Source of the DNA: Dysidea avara
Lineage: Eukaryota > Porifera > Demospongiae > Dictyoceratida > Dysideidae
NCBI RefSeq assembly: GCF_963678975.1
Contig: NC_089285.1
Location: 7,054,694-7,118,693, forward strand
DNA length: 64,000 nt
Reading direction: 5' to 3'
Part shown: positions 50,164 through 60,850 of the stretch, piece after piece
How positions within the stretch are numbered: the stretch's first letter is position 1
Layout: every line of letters begins with the position of its first letter
Program-made: the position numbers and the translations under genes
The notes under the pieces: model-generated
The model's input: the letters and a program-made list of their open reading frames with translations, nothing else
What the model was told of the DNA's origin: nothing
The model's database searches: none

Positions 50164-52608
50164 CGAACATGCACACACATACGCACACGCACACAATTTT
50201 TTGGCTGCTCTATGTTGTGTATAATGTAATATTAACCACTGCTTGTCTTACTACTGTTATTTGGTCCTCTCATTAGATGTGTCAATTGATGCTGTTCCTC
50301 GTATCAATGAGAACTTGTTTGAGACTAACATATTGCGCAGTTACCTGCAGGACAACTCCATCTCAGTCAGTGATATGGTCAAAGAGTTGATCACCAACTT
50401 TGAAAATGGAGAATATCACCCTCCAACCAGTAAGATGTCTAATTGTTTTCATGTAAATCTATTTCTAAGTGGAACATGAGGCTATTGAAACAAGATGGTA
50501 TACAGACTGAAATGCTAGCAAAATTACAACCAACAGGAGTGCACCAGTACTACAATGTACCATACAACCTTTGTGTACCCTTGCTAAGACTTATTTTAAA
50601 ACTGTCCATGTTAATATAACTATCTCATCCTATGTATGAGGTAAATGGTATGACGAACGAAATTAACAATACGGATAGTTAGTTTTATTAGTAGGATTGT
50701 ATGTGAATTATGGATAGCTATTTGTACATAACTACTTGCAGTGTATATAACTTTTAACATTATGTGCTTGTACAGTATGTTATTGTTTGTACTACTATTT
50801 TTACCTACAGCTAGTGGACTAAGCTCCTTCACATCATCCTCGCCTATCTGCAAAGAGTGTTTCACTAAAATCCTCTCAGAGTTAACATACATATACCGAT
50901 CTAAAATACCTACAGAAGACCTTCCAGGTAGATGCTGTGCATATTTGTGTATATCTATTTGAATGTTTGAATGCTTGTTTGATTGGCTTTAGTCCCGTTC
51001 ATGTGCATATGTATATTCTTGAGTTTCAAATTATGGCTGGTCTCATATAATACAACTGAATTAAATGCCAGATTGTGAATAGAATGAACAGGGCCGCCCA
51101 GAGAAATTAAGGGGCCCAGGGCAAAGAGTTTAAAGTGGGGCCCTTGACCCAAGTTGTAAGGTGAAGACCAAAAAAAAGAAAAAAAAAAAAAAAGGTCACA
51201 ACCTGCTGGCAATGACAATAACTACCCATCACCAACCATATCTCCTTATCTATAAGCTTGCTACACTGCTCCTCTGAAGAATACTGTGACTGCTCTATTA
51301 GAGTATTTAGATCTGACTGCTCTATTAGAGGAGATCGATCTTTTAAACAGGTATTCAGGGGGCCCTTCATGGGGCCTCCTGGGGCCCCTTTCAGGCTGGG
51401 GCCCGGGGCAAAATGCCCCAGTTGCCCCCCCCCCCCCCCCCCTGTGGGCGGCCCTGAGAATGAACACCTGGTTTTGAGCGTAGTCATTGTTTCTATCAAT
51501 TCCATGCACTTATATAGACAATGAAATGAAGATTGTTTCATAGAGTTCCCTTCAAGCTTGAAATATGCAGTAGAACACTGCGGTATGAAGTTGATTCGTA
51601 AATGTTGATCACACACATATATATGTATATATATATATATATATCATATAGCTGCCAGTTTCGTTTAGTGGCCAGACAGGTCACTTGAAAGAATTATGTA
51701 AACGTCTAAGCCATAATTTGAGTCAGCATATGTATTCAATATACAATACTTTAGACTAACCAAATCTGTTATTACACTGTACACTATATCATGTTTAACT
51801 TTAAATATTAGTGGAGGCTCATCGTAGAGGAGATTGTCATTGGGGCAGAAATTGCCGAACACAGATGCACAACCCTGACCACTGCAGGTACAGTGTACAG
51901 ACATTGGATAAAAACTGTTTGGAGTGCATAAACAATGCTCTCTCGATTATCCAAACCTTTGGTTATCCAAACAGTAGAAATGTATTTTGTCTAAGATTTG
52001 TTCTATTAGAGTATTTGGACAGGGCTGTGTATATAAATGAATGGGCTTTGACTTTTTGATTATCTGAACATTTCTTAGTCCCAAGGGGTCGGATAATTGA
52101 GGAAGTACTGTATACACATATTTGCATATATGAGCATCGTTAGTCTTACTGCAGTATATATGTAGAGCATTCATGTGTTTATCTCCTATGACAAGTGCAT
52201 CATTTTTCCCACTTAATGTATACTACTCAATGTAACAAAATAACTTCTGGTCCTCCACTTTTTTGCCTGTCCTGGTGTGTTGTGTTTAAATCAATAAAAA
52301 TGTAGTGCTTCATGTTGGGGAGAGAGTGGGTAGGATAAGTAAAGAAGTAAAAGTTCTGTAATAATTTATAGTTAAGCAGATATAGCCATGTATCCTGAAA
52401 CATTATCATATGTGAGTCAGTGTTCCCAGCATTGCCCACAGGCAAAAATACTAACGTAGAGTGTTTTTACTCAGTCTGTTCCATATTAAGTACGTGAAAC
52501 CTCTGAGTAATAAAATTAGTATTCTATGTTATGTCATCAATTTAATGTCATATCTTATTGTTTTCTAGACGCTACAATCACGTATGTGAACAGACAAGGT
52601 TCTCGTGA
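42338..52608 (+). CDS. chfr: CHFR E3 ubiquitin ligase (FHA-RING-PBZ), complete, 15 exons
   Basis: Exons: 42338-42443, 43256-43395, 44104-44167, 44460-44628, 44900-45131, 46489-46587, 46845-46923, 46989-47053, 47887-47987, 48749-48826, 49756-50027, 50277-50429, 50811-50927, 51812-51887, 52569-52608 (TGA). All junctions are GT-AG with matching phases; the joined length is 1791 nt, 596 codons plus stop, close to vertebrate CHFR (about 660). Domain order is N-terminal FHA, acidic/Lys-rich linker, C3HC4 RING, a DEDDDEDED acidic tract, the Cys-rich region, and a C-terminal PBZ zinc finger ending HVCEQTRFS. In the family, CHFR is a nuclear ubiquitin ligase that delays mitotic entry under microtubule stress and binds poly(ADP-ribose) through PBZ. 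No stop or frameshift seen. Introns carry two SINEs, several MITEs and microsatellites. Exon 2's donor lies directly at a (GT)n tract. Confidence 0.92.
43404..43512. repeat. GT-rich microsatellite at CHFR exon 2 donor
   Basis: (GT)n with GCGC interruptions starts within about 10 bp of the proposed exon 2 donor (GAG|GTGTTT at 43396). Confidence 0.9.
43513..43980 (+). mobile_element. tRNA-derived SINE, copy 1, in CHFR intron 2
   Basis: The head GGCTAGAGCACCAGCCTGGT, then AATCAAAAGTTCAATACCC, matches a tRNA A box and B box. The body (TTGGTGTTGTTGTTATTTCC, CCTTGAGCAAGAA, TACCCAGCTG, GGACCTGGTGG) is shared with 47344-47790. The tail is GTGTAGTGTAGTGTGTGT. Flanked by GT tracts on both sides. Confidence 0.75.
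43978..44084. repeat. (TG)n microsatellite
   Basis: Pure TG over about 80 bp, following the SINE tail and ending 20 bp before CHFR exon 3. Confidence 0.95.
44900..46923 (+). CDS. chfr: CHFR exons 5-7: linker and RING finger
   Basis: Exon 5 encodes a Lys/Glu-rich linker (KEKSLKGKATKEKTTKEKS) and ends in LLCGICQ. Exons 6 and 7 complete the C3HC4 RING: CGICQ, C-ISLQPCMHSYCAGC, then SNECPQCR. All eight zinc ligands are present across three exons. A CTCTAATAGAGCAGTCA motif lies 22 nt upstream of exon 6 (46449-46466). Confidence 0.9.
45440..45492. repeat. (CA)n microsatellite in CHFR intron 5
   Basis: CA dinucleotides with ACATGC flanks. Confidence 0.9.
45630..46262. mobile_element. GTGACCCAG-family element, uninterrupted copy, in CHFR intron 5
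   Basis: It aligns to 34254-34380 (GGGAAAACCGG, TATCGAGAAACG, GTGTTGTAGCT) and to 36750-37297 (TACCAAATTTTCACACGTTT, TAGCCAACA, GGCAAGATGGTGTTCAAAAA). The ends are diverged (right end AGATCCAGTCACAA). Confidence 0.7.
47054..47335. repeat. GT-rich minisatellite with TAGC interruptions
   Basis: TGTGTGTG blocks separated by TAGCRTG every 20-40 bp. It begins at the donor of CHFR exon 8 (ATG|GTGTGTG), which it forms. Confidence 0.9.
47344..47790 (+). mobile_element. tRNA-derived SINE, copy 2, in CHFR intron 8
   Basis: The head GGCTAGAGCATTGGCGTGGT, then AATCGAAAGGTTTCAAATTC, and the body TTGGTGTTGTTGTTTCCTTG, AAGAACTTTACCCACATTTC match copy 1. It ends in GTGTAGTGTAGTGTGTGT near 47812-47830. Same strand as CHFR. 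Confidence 0.75.
48377..48648. mobile_element. Fold-back MITE in CHFR intron 9
   Basis: TCCACACAAAAACAGCCAAG...AATGGCTGCAATAATGTTAA pairs with TTAACATCATGGCAGCCATT...CTTGGCTGTTTTTGTGTGGA. Arms of about 115 bp. Half-copies lie at 10880-10990 and 18695-18785. Confidence 0.8.
49756..50927 (+). CDS. chfr: CHFR exons 11-13: cysteine-rich region
   Basis: Exon 11 (272 nt) has 18 or more cysteines, with CRQCPTY, HIMCRCCLQFMPLRP, CALCEKYYCNAYWQTGC and LACRGGC. This is the CHFR-specific Cys-rich substrate-interaction region. Exons 12-13 continue with DVSIDAVPRINENLFETNIL and SSPICKECFTKILSELTYIY. Confidence 0.88.
50085..50190. repeat. (CA)n microsatellite in CHFR intron 11
   Basis: CA dinucleotides with ACACGAACATGC at the right. 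Confidence 0.93.
51089..51456. mobile_element. hAT MITE with perfect 8-bp TSD, in CHFR intron 13
   Basis: CAGGGCCGCCCAGAG and GGGCGGCCCTG ends, with AGAATGAA duplicated exactly (51081-51088, 51457-51464). It contains two TGACTGCTCTATTAGAG motifs (51287, 51315), a poly-A/GAAGACC module and a C19-20 run. Confidence 0.9.
51812..52608 (+). CDS. chfr: CHFR exons 14-15: PBZ zinc finger and stop
   Basis: The two exons join as DCHWGRNCRTQMHNPDHCRR, then YNHVCEQTRFS, stop. C-x5-C followed by His and x5-His is the poly(ADP-ribose)-binding zinc finger. Splitting it over two exons makes phase agreement (2 to 2) strong support for the final junction. Confidence 0.88.
51927..52111. repeat. pogo-like MITE in CHFR intron 14
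   Basis: CTCTCGATTATCCAAACC at the left and GGTCGGATAATTGAGGAAGT, then ACTGTA, at the right resemble the inverted ends of pogo/Tigger elements (GATTATCC core). It carries TTCTATTAGAGTATTTGGA. Confidence 0.45.
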
Positions 52609-53690
52609 ACAAATTTACTGTTACGAGTGTTTGTGTTTATAAGCTAAAGTGTTATATATTTTTTAATTTAAAATGTCCTTAATTATGTGTCCACAGTAAT
52701 TTGAAAGATAACTAGATTGTGTTAGTAACTTTTATGGCTATGCTAATGGTAAGTAGGAAAGCAGAAACAGGATGGGAACAGAAAGTGGGAACAGGAATGA
52801 CCAACAGAAAATGCTTGATATAGGCAATATACAAGTTGATTTTTACTTCTTTGCAGCATTGTTGGATCCGACCAATGACGATACTTGATAAAGACCTTCA
52901 TGTCAATCAATATACAAGTTTATTTTCAGCAATCCAAACACTCTGATAGAGAAGTCATCTGCACTAAAATACTCTAATAGAACAGTCAAGAATGTTTCAC
53001 CAGGGACTGCATTGGAGACCTGGAAATTAATGGACTATCATAGCTTACTTAGCTAAGTAATCAAGTTCAACATTGTAAAAGTTATGCAGCTACTCCCTGA
53101 AATAATGAACATTTTAAAAGGTTCAACCATTGAACGTGAATAGGTTTATGAATTATTCTGATCAACTGACAGTGCCTGCTGCAACCTCAGCATAAAAGTC
53201 ACATGATGGGGAGTATGTGCCAGCTGAAGTACATATAGGTGACTCTAATGAGGAGATTATAGGACAATATGAGCCACTTTAAGCATACTGCTGCATGCAT
53301 ACCCCCATCATATCTGGAAGCAGCACAGTTTGAATGACGAGATCATAGCATACAAAATTTGCAAATGCAAGTTTGTTTAGCATCAGCCATGCACACTAGA
53401 AACAACAGGCTAGGGTGATAGTGCTGGTACATGCCTTCGACTAACTTATATAGTTAGCACTGGACCTATTAGTCTATAGCTAGTTTTCAATTCTGTAGGT
53501 AATAGCCATTCTTCCCTGCAGTAGACACAACATACATGCAATCATACTTTTCATTGCCACAGAAACAAGTCTGCAATATTTAACCAGCATGTGACATCTA
53601 TAGTTTGCACATACTTTTTTCATGTTAATTAATTTAAAATATATATATATTAAGACTAGTTCAATTAATAATCCAGCTGCAGCTCCCCCT
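52609..53690. other. CHFR 3' flank
   Basis: It holds two CTCTAATAGA-type motifs (52938, 52971) and no gene. No clear AATAAA within 100 bp of the stop; AATTTAAAATG-type A/T runs are present. Confidence 0.45.
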
Positions 53691-54341
53691 TGGCCACAGC
53701 AAGAGAAGCATCATCACACACTGGCCTTCCAAAAGAGGAATCGCTTCCCCTGATACAAAGGATGCTACATCTCAATAAGGCAAAGAACAGCTGGCACCTT
53801 AGCCATCCCATGCATAATTACTGAATAGCTTTCCACAGGCTTATGACTCACAAGCTCAGCCAACTGCTTGTAAAAAAAGCACCTTCACATGCCATACCAC
53901 CAGAAGAGAGCACTAAAGGGGTAAAAACTCCATGCTCAACTTCACGTATACGTTCACAGTATTCTTGCTTCTTAGACTGCTCATGTTTATAATAAATAGA
54001 TGAAAGGGAAGCTGAATGGTACAAAGATGCATTAGGATAGAAAATCCTTACATCAAAAAGGCATCCTGGTTAGCCGTCCAAAAACCCCTTGCCTTAACAT
54101 CAGCACGAGCACTATCCTTGGCAGTACGGTGGGAAAAATTCTCACCATTCAAAGGTTGTAAGCAAAGTTCAATGGCAACATTATGACAAACTTCAGTTAA
54201 GAGTGAGGCAGTGAGGTCATGAATTTCATTGTGATGAATAGTTAGAAATCCTACAGTTGGACATATCATTATATGGTCAACAGTAAATATCTTTCCACAA
54301 TGACAACGATGAGAAACATTTGGCAAAGACCATGCAGTCAT
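53690..54341 (-). pseudogene. LINE-type retrotransposon C-terminal fragment, frameshifted
   Basis: Read on the minus strand from 54341: CHCGKIFTVDHIMICPTVGF, then IHHNEIHDLTASLLTEVCHN and KARGFWTANQDAF. A one-base loss in a T-run (about 54050) follows, and the sequence continues in a new frame as DVRIFYPNAS, YYKHEQSKKQEYCERIREVE, HGVFTPLVLSS and CIRGS. This is the C-terminal zinc-knuckle and downstream region of reverse-transcriptase mobile elements as I know them from marine invertebrates. The same region lies at 59932-60480. 5'-truncated, as usual for LINE copies. Confidence 0.65.
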
Positions 54342-54399
54342 ACTTTTACCATAGCCTGTAATTATTTTTTTGCAACTTGATTTTGTACCACTGCTGTGC

Positions 54400-56750
54400 T
54401 AGTAGCATACCCACTACAGTTTGGAATGACACTAGCTTTTAACTCTATCCTATAATTATGATATTCATTATGGAAGTTTATGCTTAATTTCAATAGATAT
54501 AAACCCATTTGTAAGGTTTAAAATTTTCTGGGATTTAGGAGAAAGTTCTGATGGTGCAGCACATCATACATGGTGACGTGAGTGACCAGATATTGTTAGA
54601 CACTTATGGTGATTAGAAAGAGATGACCAATGGAGCTTGTGACAACATTCACTATGGACTTAAATAATGTGAGCATGACTAGCAGTTGTACCTGCTTGTC
54701 ACACAAGTTTGAATTTTCTCTAAAGCAGACGTATATGAGTGTGGGGATTCCTCACAGCACTTGATACCTGTAGTCTATTTATATAATATACTCTTGTAAC
54801 ACAAGTGCTCTAAAAGCCTTGTGTTGGCTGAAGAATTTTGAGAGTATATATTGCAACGCAACAAATTAGTGTAATGGTAACTTTCAACAAACGTGTAAGA
54901 CACATTTATTCCAGAGTCTATATTGTATTGGCACATACTGATGAAGTTGGTCGTTGAGGTAGTAAGCATGTTGGATTGATTGTTTATTATAATATGCATA
55001 AACACTACCACTTTGATGAATTTAACCTACCAATTTTGGATACCATAATTATAAAATAAATTTACATCTTTCTGAAAGCTTTGGAATCAGCTTTACTGAG
55101 CAGTAACTACATTGCAATACCGAAAATTTTCATTGTGGATCAAACAATTGATCATAATTATTATTTATAATTATACAAAATGAAGAGCGAAGGGCTCAGA
55201 ATAGAACCTTGTGGTACTCTAGATAAGATGAGGGATCATGCAGTCAGAAGCATGACTTGTATATGAAAGCCACTTTAACATACATAGATCCATCAAGATC
55301 ATAAACTTTTAGCTTTATTTAGAGAAATAATATTATACAAAAATCACAAACAAAGTATGTCAGTCAAATTATAAAATATTGCAGAGATTGGGATTCAGTA
55401 GTGTCAGTAGGTAGATTTTACTACTACAACATGACCTTGATCTTATAGTAAAGTATGGCAAATGGATTTACACACCTCCAAATGTGTAGTACTGAGCTAC
55501 CTGTAGTAGACTAGTATCGTAATCTATCTCAAATTGGAAATCACTTGCTGTGTGTCACGCAGCACACTTAGAGTTCTCTTTGACTCAAAAATTTCATTTC
55601 ATCTCGTGTCACTAATATTACTTCAAGATACTAAATTTTTTTAAATGCAACCTTTTATACAGATTTTTTGTAGAAACTAAACGTGTAGCTTAGTGATATC
55701 TGCCAGTCTAGACCTCTCTTAGAAATTGGATCAGCAGTAGAAATAAATCAGATCAGCTAGAAAAAATCACGCTGTAGAAAGATCAACTAGAAAAATCACT
55801 CTATAGAGAGATCAGCTAGAAACACGGCACCTGTAGAGTGAGGTTGTGGGAGGTCAGCGTGATCAAGCCACCCATGTGTGTCCTCTACTGACAGAAGCAC
55901 ATATGAGAGAGCCAGATTACAAAATAACTGCATCAGTGTTTCAACTATGTTCAATATGGCTTTCTTTCCAGCATCAGTGATATATGTGACATTATTAAAT
56001 TTATTCTACAAATCTACAATATTTATCAGTTCTAAAAAATTCTGGCTATTTTTCTAACACCGCTAATCCCACCTGCCTCCACCATCCTCTCCATTTTGAG
56101 ATTTCGTTTACTACAATAATAAATCACTATAAATTCAGCTATATTCCTCAGATCTATCCATGACTGCAATAAACTATAATTTGATTGTTTGTGAATTTTT
56201 ATTTGTAACTATACTTTTCATTATTCATAATCACAAGGCCATCATGGACAAAAATCTCAATAGTATATATGTAGGGTTAGTAGGTCTGGATCAATAGGCT
56301 ATTGAATTACATCTTTTATTCAAACCCTAGCAGTGTGTGTCAATTTTTGCTTGACGATATATTATTCACCATAGTGAACAGGGAATTCAGTTATCTCATA
56401 GTTATCTGAAGGCATTACTAGATTTATTACTGATTGTGGCACCAAATATTATTATAGTCTCTTAAAGTTTCTTTACTTCAAACCAAATCTGCTAATAGGA
56501 AAATGTGTATAGTTTACTGTCCCTGTGATTGTCTGGTGCTATCCATCTGAGGTGAGCACAAGCTCTGGCTCTACCACCATTACACTGTGTCTCTCCTTCA
56601 TTTGCATCTGTCAGTAGATGCTGTTTGCTGTGAGTGCTGTCTCTAATGGGGCCATTTTCAAAACGGAAAATATAGTTGCTTGACATCTACAGAATGGTTG
56701 AGCCTAGGCATATGTTGCCACAAGTGTCTAGGCAGCAAAATTGAGCCTCT
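54400..56750. other. Intergenic repeat-rich stretch, no gene recognised
   Basis: No exon supported. A degenerate tandem repeat of about 29 bp (GATCAGCTAGAAAAAATCAC type) lies at 55745-55840. The rest is AT-rich. Confidence 0.45.
55745..55840. repeat. Degenerate 29-bp tandem repeat
   Basis: Three to four units of GATCARCTAGAAAAATCAC followed by xxTGTAGAGA, decaying to the right (AACACGGCACCTGTAGAG). Confidence 0.6.
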
Positions 56751-56839
56751 TGTCCTATATTAGTGCCTCCCATGTTTATTAAGTTCAAGAACACTTATTT
56801 GTAAACAGGGTAAACTGAAGGACTCTGAATCCTGTTGTG

Positions 56840-57360
56840 GGACCTGGAATAGATTGTTGCTTGGAGCCTTGGATGCATGCAACCCAGGGAAATTCTCCTT
56901 TATTCTTTGTACTGCATCTGACACCCTACAAACGGTAGTCAATTTAAAACATTGGCACATAAAATGTAGGGCAAAGTGTACATTGTGTGGCTGCACTCAG
57001 CTTACCATGGCCACTGCTCATATTTTGAATGGCTGCCCCAGTGTCTTGACACAGGGCAGCTTCACAGATCACAACAACAAAGTTTGACTACTGAACTTTC
57101 TAAATTTTTTACTGAACTAAACATGGTCTTATTTACCTGGATTACATAGCCTCTGCAAGCAACAATTTATCCTTCTTTCCTTGCTACTTCATATAATCCA
57201 GTTATTGTTCTTTACAATGAGAAAAGCAATAACTTGTTATATAGAACTGACGTGCCCCTTAGATTTCATAGAACACCTCAAGTCTGCTAGGGACCAAAAA
57301 CAGAGAGAGCACCAAGAACCAATATGTATATAGGTACTGTCAGAATTTGTTTGTCTACTG
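56840..57360 (+). pseudogene. Second LINE-type fragment, plus strand
   Basis: The frame reads AKCTLCGCTQLTMATAHILN, then GCPSVLTQGSFTDHNN, a C-x2-C...H-x3-C zinc knuckle with the QGR[YF]TxRHN-like follow-up found after the reverse transcriptase in some LINEs. Downstream ELTCPLDFIEHLKSARDQKQ, in another frame, is the usual continuation. Stops and shifts separate the parts. No reverse transcriptase core is present. Confidence 0.55.
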
Positions 57361-57537
57361 TTTTTATGCTACAATTGAAATAAGTGTCTTATTAGGCCAT
57401 GCAGTGTCTTCTTTGCTGTCATTTTTGTTATTTTTCTGAACTATGTTAACTATATTGTATATAATATTGATGATCATATTAATGTTACTGTATGTGCACA
57501 GTAATAAATATAATATTTTTTAACATTACTCTCGTGG

Positions 57538-57837
57538 CAATGGCGGATCCAGGATGGGCCCCAAATGCCCCCCCCCCTTCAAGAAATTGCATACAAGATC
57601 GAGATACTCTAATAGAGCAGTCAATTACTCTAATAAAGCAGTCACAATGTTCATGAGGCAGTGTAGCTTATCTATGAAGCTATAAATAGGATTTTATTTT
57701 ACATAACAGACGTGATATAGTTGGTAAGGATAACTAGCTATTATTGTCGTGACCTTTTTTTTTTTTTTTTTTGGTCTTCAACTGGTTTTCAGAAAGGTGC
57801 CCCCCCCCCCTCTTTCCAAACTCTGGATCCGCCCCTG
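57538..57837. mobile_element. hAT-like MITE (family 2 type), 5-bp TSD
   Basis: CAATGGCGGATCCAGGA and CTGGATCCGCCCCTG ends, with CGTGG duplicated (57533-57537, 57838-57842). It contains ACAAGATCGAGATACTCTAA (positions 57591-57610) and a second motif copy (57627), plus a T18/GGTCTTC module shared with 22842-23102. Confidence 0.85.
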
Positions 57838-57849
57838 CGTGGGTGTGCA

Positions 57850-59800
57850 TGGCAAGGAAAGAAACTTAATTACAAGATGGCTAGATACTGAGTTAGTGGA
57901 GGTCTATGACTACAACAAAAAGTAACACAAAAATAGTGCATGGTCAACACTCAAGATTCTCTCCACCAACCTCTCGCCATGAATATTTTTCTTGAGGAAG
58001 AGCAGCTGCCACTAACGTCTAGGTTGATTGATGCAAAAGGCCATGCATTGGCCTGTTAACTTAGTGAAGGTCACTTATTGTTAATTTTTAAGTTTCAGAT
58101 CAGAAAGTTATCCTAAACCAATGTAGGTAGGAATCTCATTATTACAATCTTACATGTCACCTGCATGACTGTAATGATTAAAGTTAGCTAAATGCTCTAT
58201 TAGAGTATATCTTAATCTTTTATCGGTGATTCCAGGATTTTTGGTGACTGTGGGTTTCTGATCATGAACATAGCTAGACTTTTGTGAAAACCAAAAAAAG
58301 TAACTGCTTGCATGCTAAGAATAACTTTCCTATATCACTGATAGATACATAGCTTGCTACACTACTGCTTTCTGTGAGTGATTGACTGCTCTTTTAGAGT
58401 ATCTCGACCGGTTTCTGGAAACCTCTCAGAAACCTCCCTGGAGCTGCACTTGTCAACCATACTGAGAACTGAAAGGGTTAATTGAAGTCTCTTCTGACAT
58501 TAGGATTAGTCTAAGATGATGAAATAAAGATGAAAACTCATAAATATGTTAATTTAGGTGGTGAGACATAGTAATGCAGGCGCTGGAGGATCTAAAACAT
58601 AAAATTAACATTGTAATTTTTAATTTCTGATATCACATTTTAACGTTGATGAGACTGCACAAGAGAATCTGGGGATAATGGAAGACATACGGAACAATTG
58701 AGGGGATAATTAATTGATTTATTAATTTACAAATAACATCAGCAATCCTACCTACAAAAATTAATTAGGAAATGGGAAATGGAGTGTTTCTCTATAGTGT
58801 ATTTTCGTCATATTGGCGGTAGCTATTAGCAAGTGAGGGCACCAAAAGTCGTCAGTGAAGTTACAAGCTGGACACAAAGCCATGCCGGTGCATTGAATCT
58901 ATTATTTGGCATTCTACACTACAGTCAGTGTTACTTTGCTAGAAGTGACAATGAGCAAGACTGATTGAAAGCAACTCTTCACTGAGTGTTCTCACTTGTA
59001 TTGGCCTCATTCTTCTGGCATTTTTGTCGAGCGATTTTTGTGTACCTCGTCTTGCCGTGATTATACTATAGTGTTTACTCAACCCAGTGTAGCAACTCAA
59101 GTTCTCCTGTCACTGCATCAACAACATCCTATTGCCATGGCATTAGAACAACTTCTGGAATTCTTTTGTTTTGAAGTTGGGACTAATCAGATTATGATTC
59201 ATCAAGAATTATGAATCAGTAGCTACTAATGACACATATGCATGACCACATAAGAATCATATAGCTTGGATAGAGGGAAATCTCAGTAGCTAGTACTCAG
59301 TTCCTTGAAAAGTAAAAGTGTTCAGTCACAGACACAGTTTATCACGCGGTTTATCGTCACCACCCGCAAAAAAAAAATCATAACTCATTATTGCTCACGT
59401 GATAATCATTGCTCCAGGTTCCAGAACACGCTTTCGTACACTTAATCTGTCAGTGACAGCGACGCTGACAGTAAGCAGGTTCGGGCGGTGGATGGAAAAC
59501 AGAGAGTGTCCTATTAAATTCTCGACCAATAGACGATGTGGTGGTATCATTTCGCGGGACGTTTTCACTAAGCTCCTTAAAAGAGGTATACATTGTGTAT
59601 GTGTGTGTGTGGCAAATCTAATACGTGGTTAGCGGATTTTGTTCATGACAACTGGACAGGCATGTTCAATGCATTTCCATAGAGGGTATCCTTAAGGGTA
59701 GTCTCGCCATATGGTCTCGCGTGGTCAGGTGGCGCTTATCGATTTTCATTCTGGTTCAGAATCAAATGTACAAAAAGAAGTGTTTCGTTTTCGAGCCGTC
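57850..59800. other. Intergenic, no gene recognised
   Basis: Two CTCTAATAGAG-type motifs (58190, 58383). Open frames at 58996-59214 and 59399-59632 show no recognised domain. The CpG-richer stretch 59380-59560 could be regulatory. Confidence 0.4.
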
Positions 59801-59814
59801 TCACACGTGGGTAG

Positions 59815-60483
59815 AAAAAAATTTTTATTTTTTTATTTTTTATTTATTTATTTTTACCCGGGCTTGATGGACTGCCCTTGCCTACCACCCCCAGCACATA
59901 AATGGCCTGTGCTGGACAAACCGGGACTTTCTTAGTCCACGGCAAACTGAGACTCTGCCCGAATCAGCTCCACAATTGGGGGAGTCTTAACATAGTGACC
60001 GATGGATGAGCGGGCTCCGCGGATGCATTGTATGGAGGACCGCAAGAGAGAAAAAGATAGACAGCACCTTAACCACCCCATGACAACAGAGTAATCATCG
60101 CCCCACTTGTTTGAAAGTTGATGAGCCAAGCGTTGATAAAAAACAGAAGCCTCATGAGCCAGACCACCAGAGGCAGACATTACCAGGGGGGTAAAAGAGG
60201 CATGCTCCTCCTCACGAATTCTCTGAGCATACGCACGTTTCTTAATGTTCTCGTGCCTCCGATAACAGGAGGCCAGTGATGAGGACGCATTAGAAGCAGC
60301 CAGAGGGTTGAACACCCGCACATCCACAAAACATCTTTCACTTCTTCCACCCCAAAAACCATTCATGGCGATGTCAAGACGGGCACCATCTTGGATATTG
60401 GCAGAAGCAGGGTAGTCCTGCTGTGAAACCGGCTGGAGCTCTGGTTCAACAGCTACCTGAGAGCATACTTGATAGCTGTTGAA
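59815..60483 (-). pseudogene. LINE-type retrotransposon 3' fragment with poly(A)
   Basis: On the minus strand an open frame from about 60483 reads VAVEPELQPVSQQDYPASAN, DGARLDIAMNGFWGGRSERC, VDVRVFNPLAASNASSSLAS, CYRRHENIKKRAYAQRIREE, HASFTPLVMSASGGLAHEAS and SLLRSSIQCIRGARSS, then TGA near 59932. A T/A-rich run (59817-59858 on the plus strand) forms its poly(A)-like 3' end. Related to 53690-54341 but less damaged: no frameshift in the 180 codons seen. 5'-truncated at a junction near 60483. Confidence 0.7.
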
Positions 60484-60530
60484 CGGTAGAAAAAAAAATA
60501 GAATTTTGTCATGCCGAAAAGTTAGAGCTT

Positions 60531-60576
60531 ATCCGTTTGACGTCAAAAAAAAAAAAAAAAAATCCGTTTGACGTCA
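60531..60576. repeat. 15-bp direct repeat around an A-tract
   Basis: ATCCGTTTGACGTCA occurs at 60531-60545 and 60562-60576, separated by about 16 A. Each copy contains TGACGTCA, the full CRE palindrome. Confidence 0.9.
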
Positions 60577-60850
60577 CACTAAATACTTTCCGTATAATTA
60601 CAGGTTATCTTCGTGAATGCGTGGAGTAAGAGTGAGTTATAAACCGAAGAACGCTACTGAAAATAAGAAAGCTGCATTGTTATGTTATTCGTTGCTTAGT
60701 AATATCGCTTCGCAGCTGGAAGAAACAGGGCCATTAAACTCCAGCTGCTCGCTGGCTTGTACCGCTGAATAGACGATATGCGTACCGTATATCTCTAATT
60801 CTCTCGTGATCCTCTTTACGTCACAACGGTGAACGGTGTCAGTGAGCTGA

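Noticed and set aside
51107..51616. 169-codon minus-strand open frame
   Set aside because: It lies across the hAT MITE at 51089-51456 and its poly-C/poly-A runs; Gly/Pro-rich composition is an artefact.
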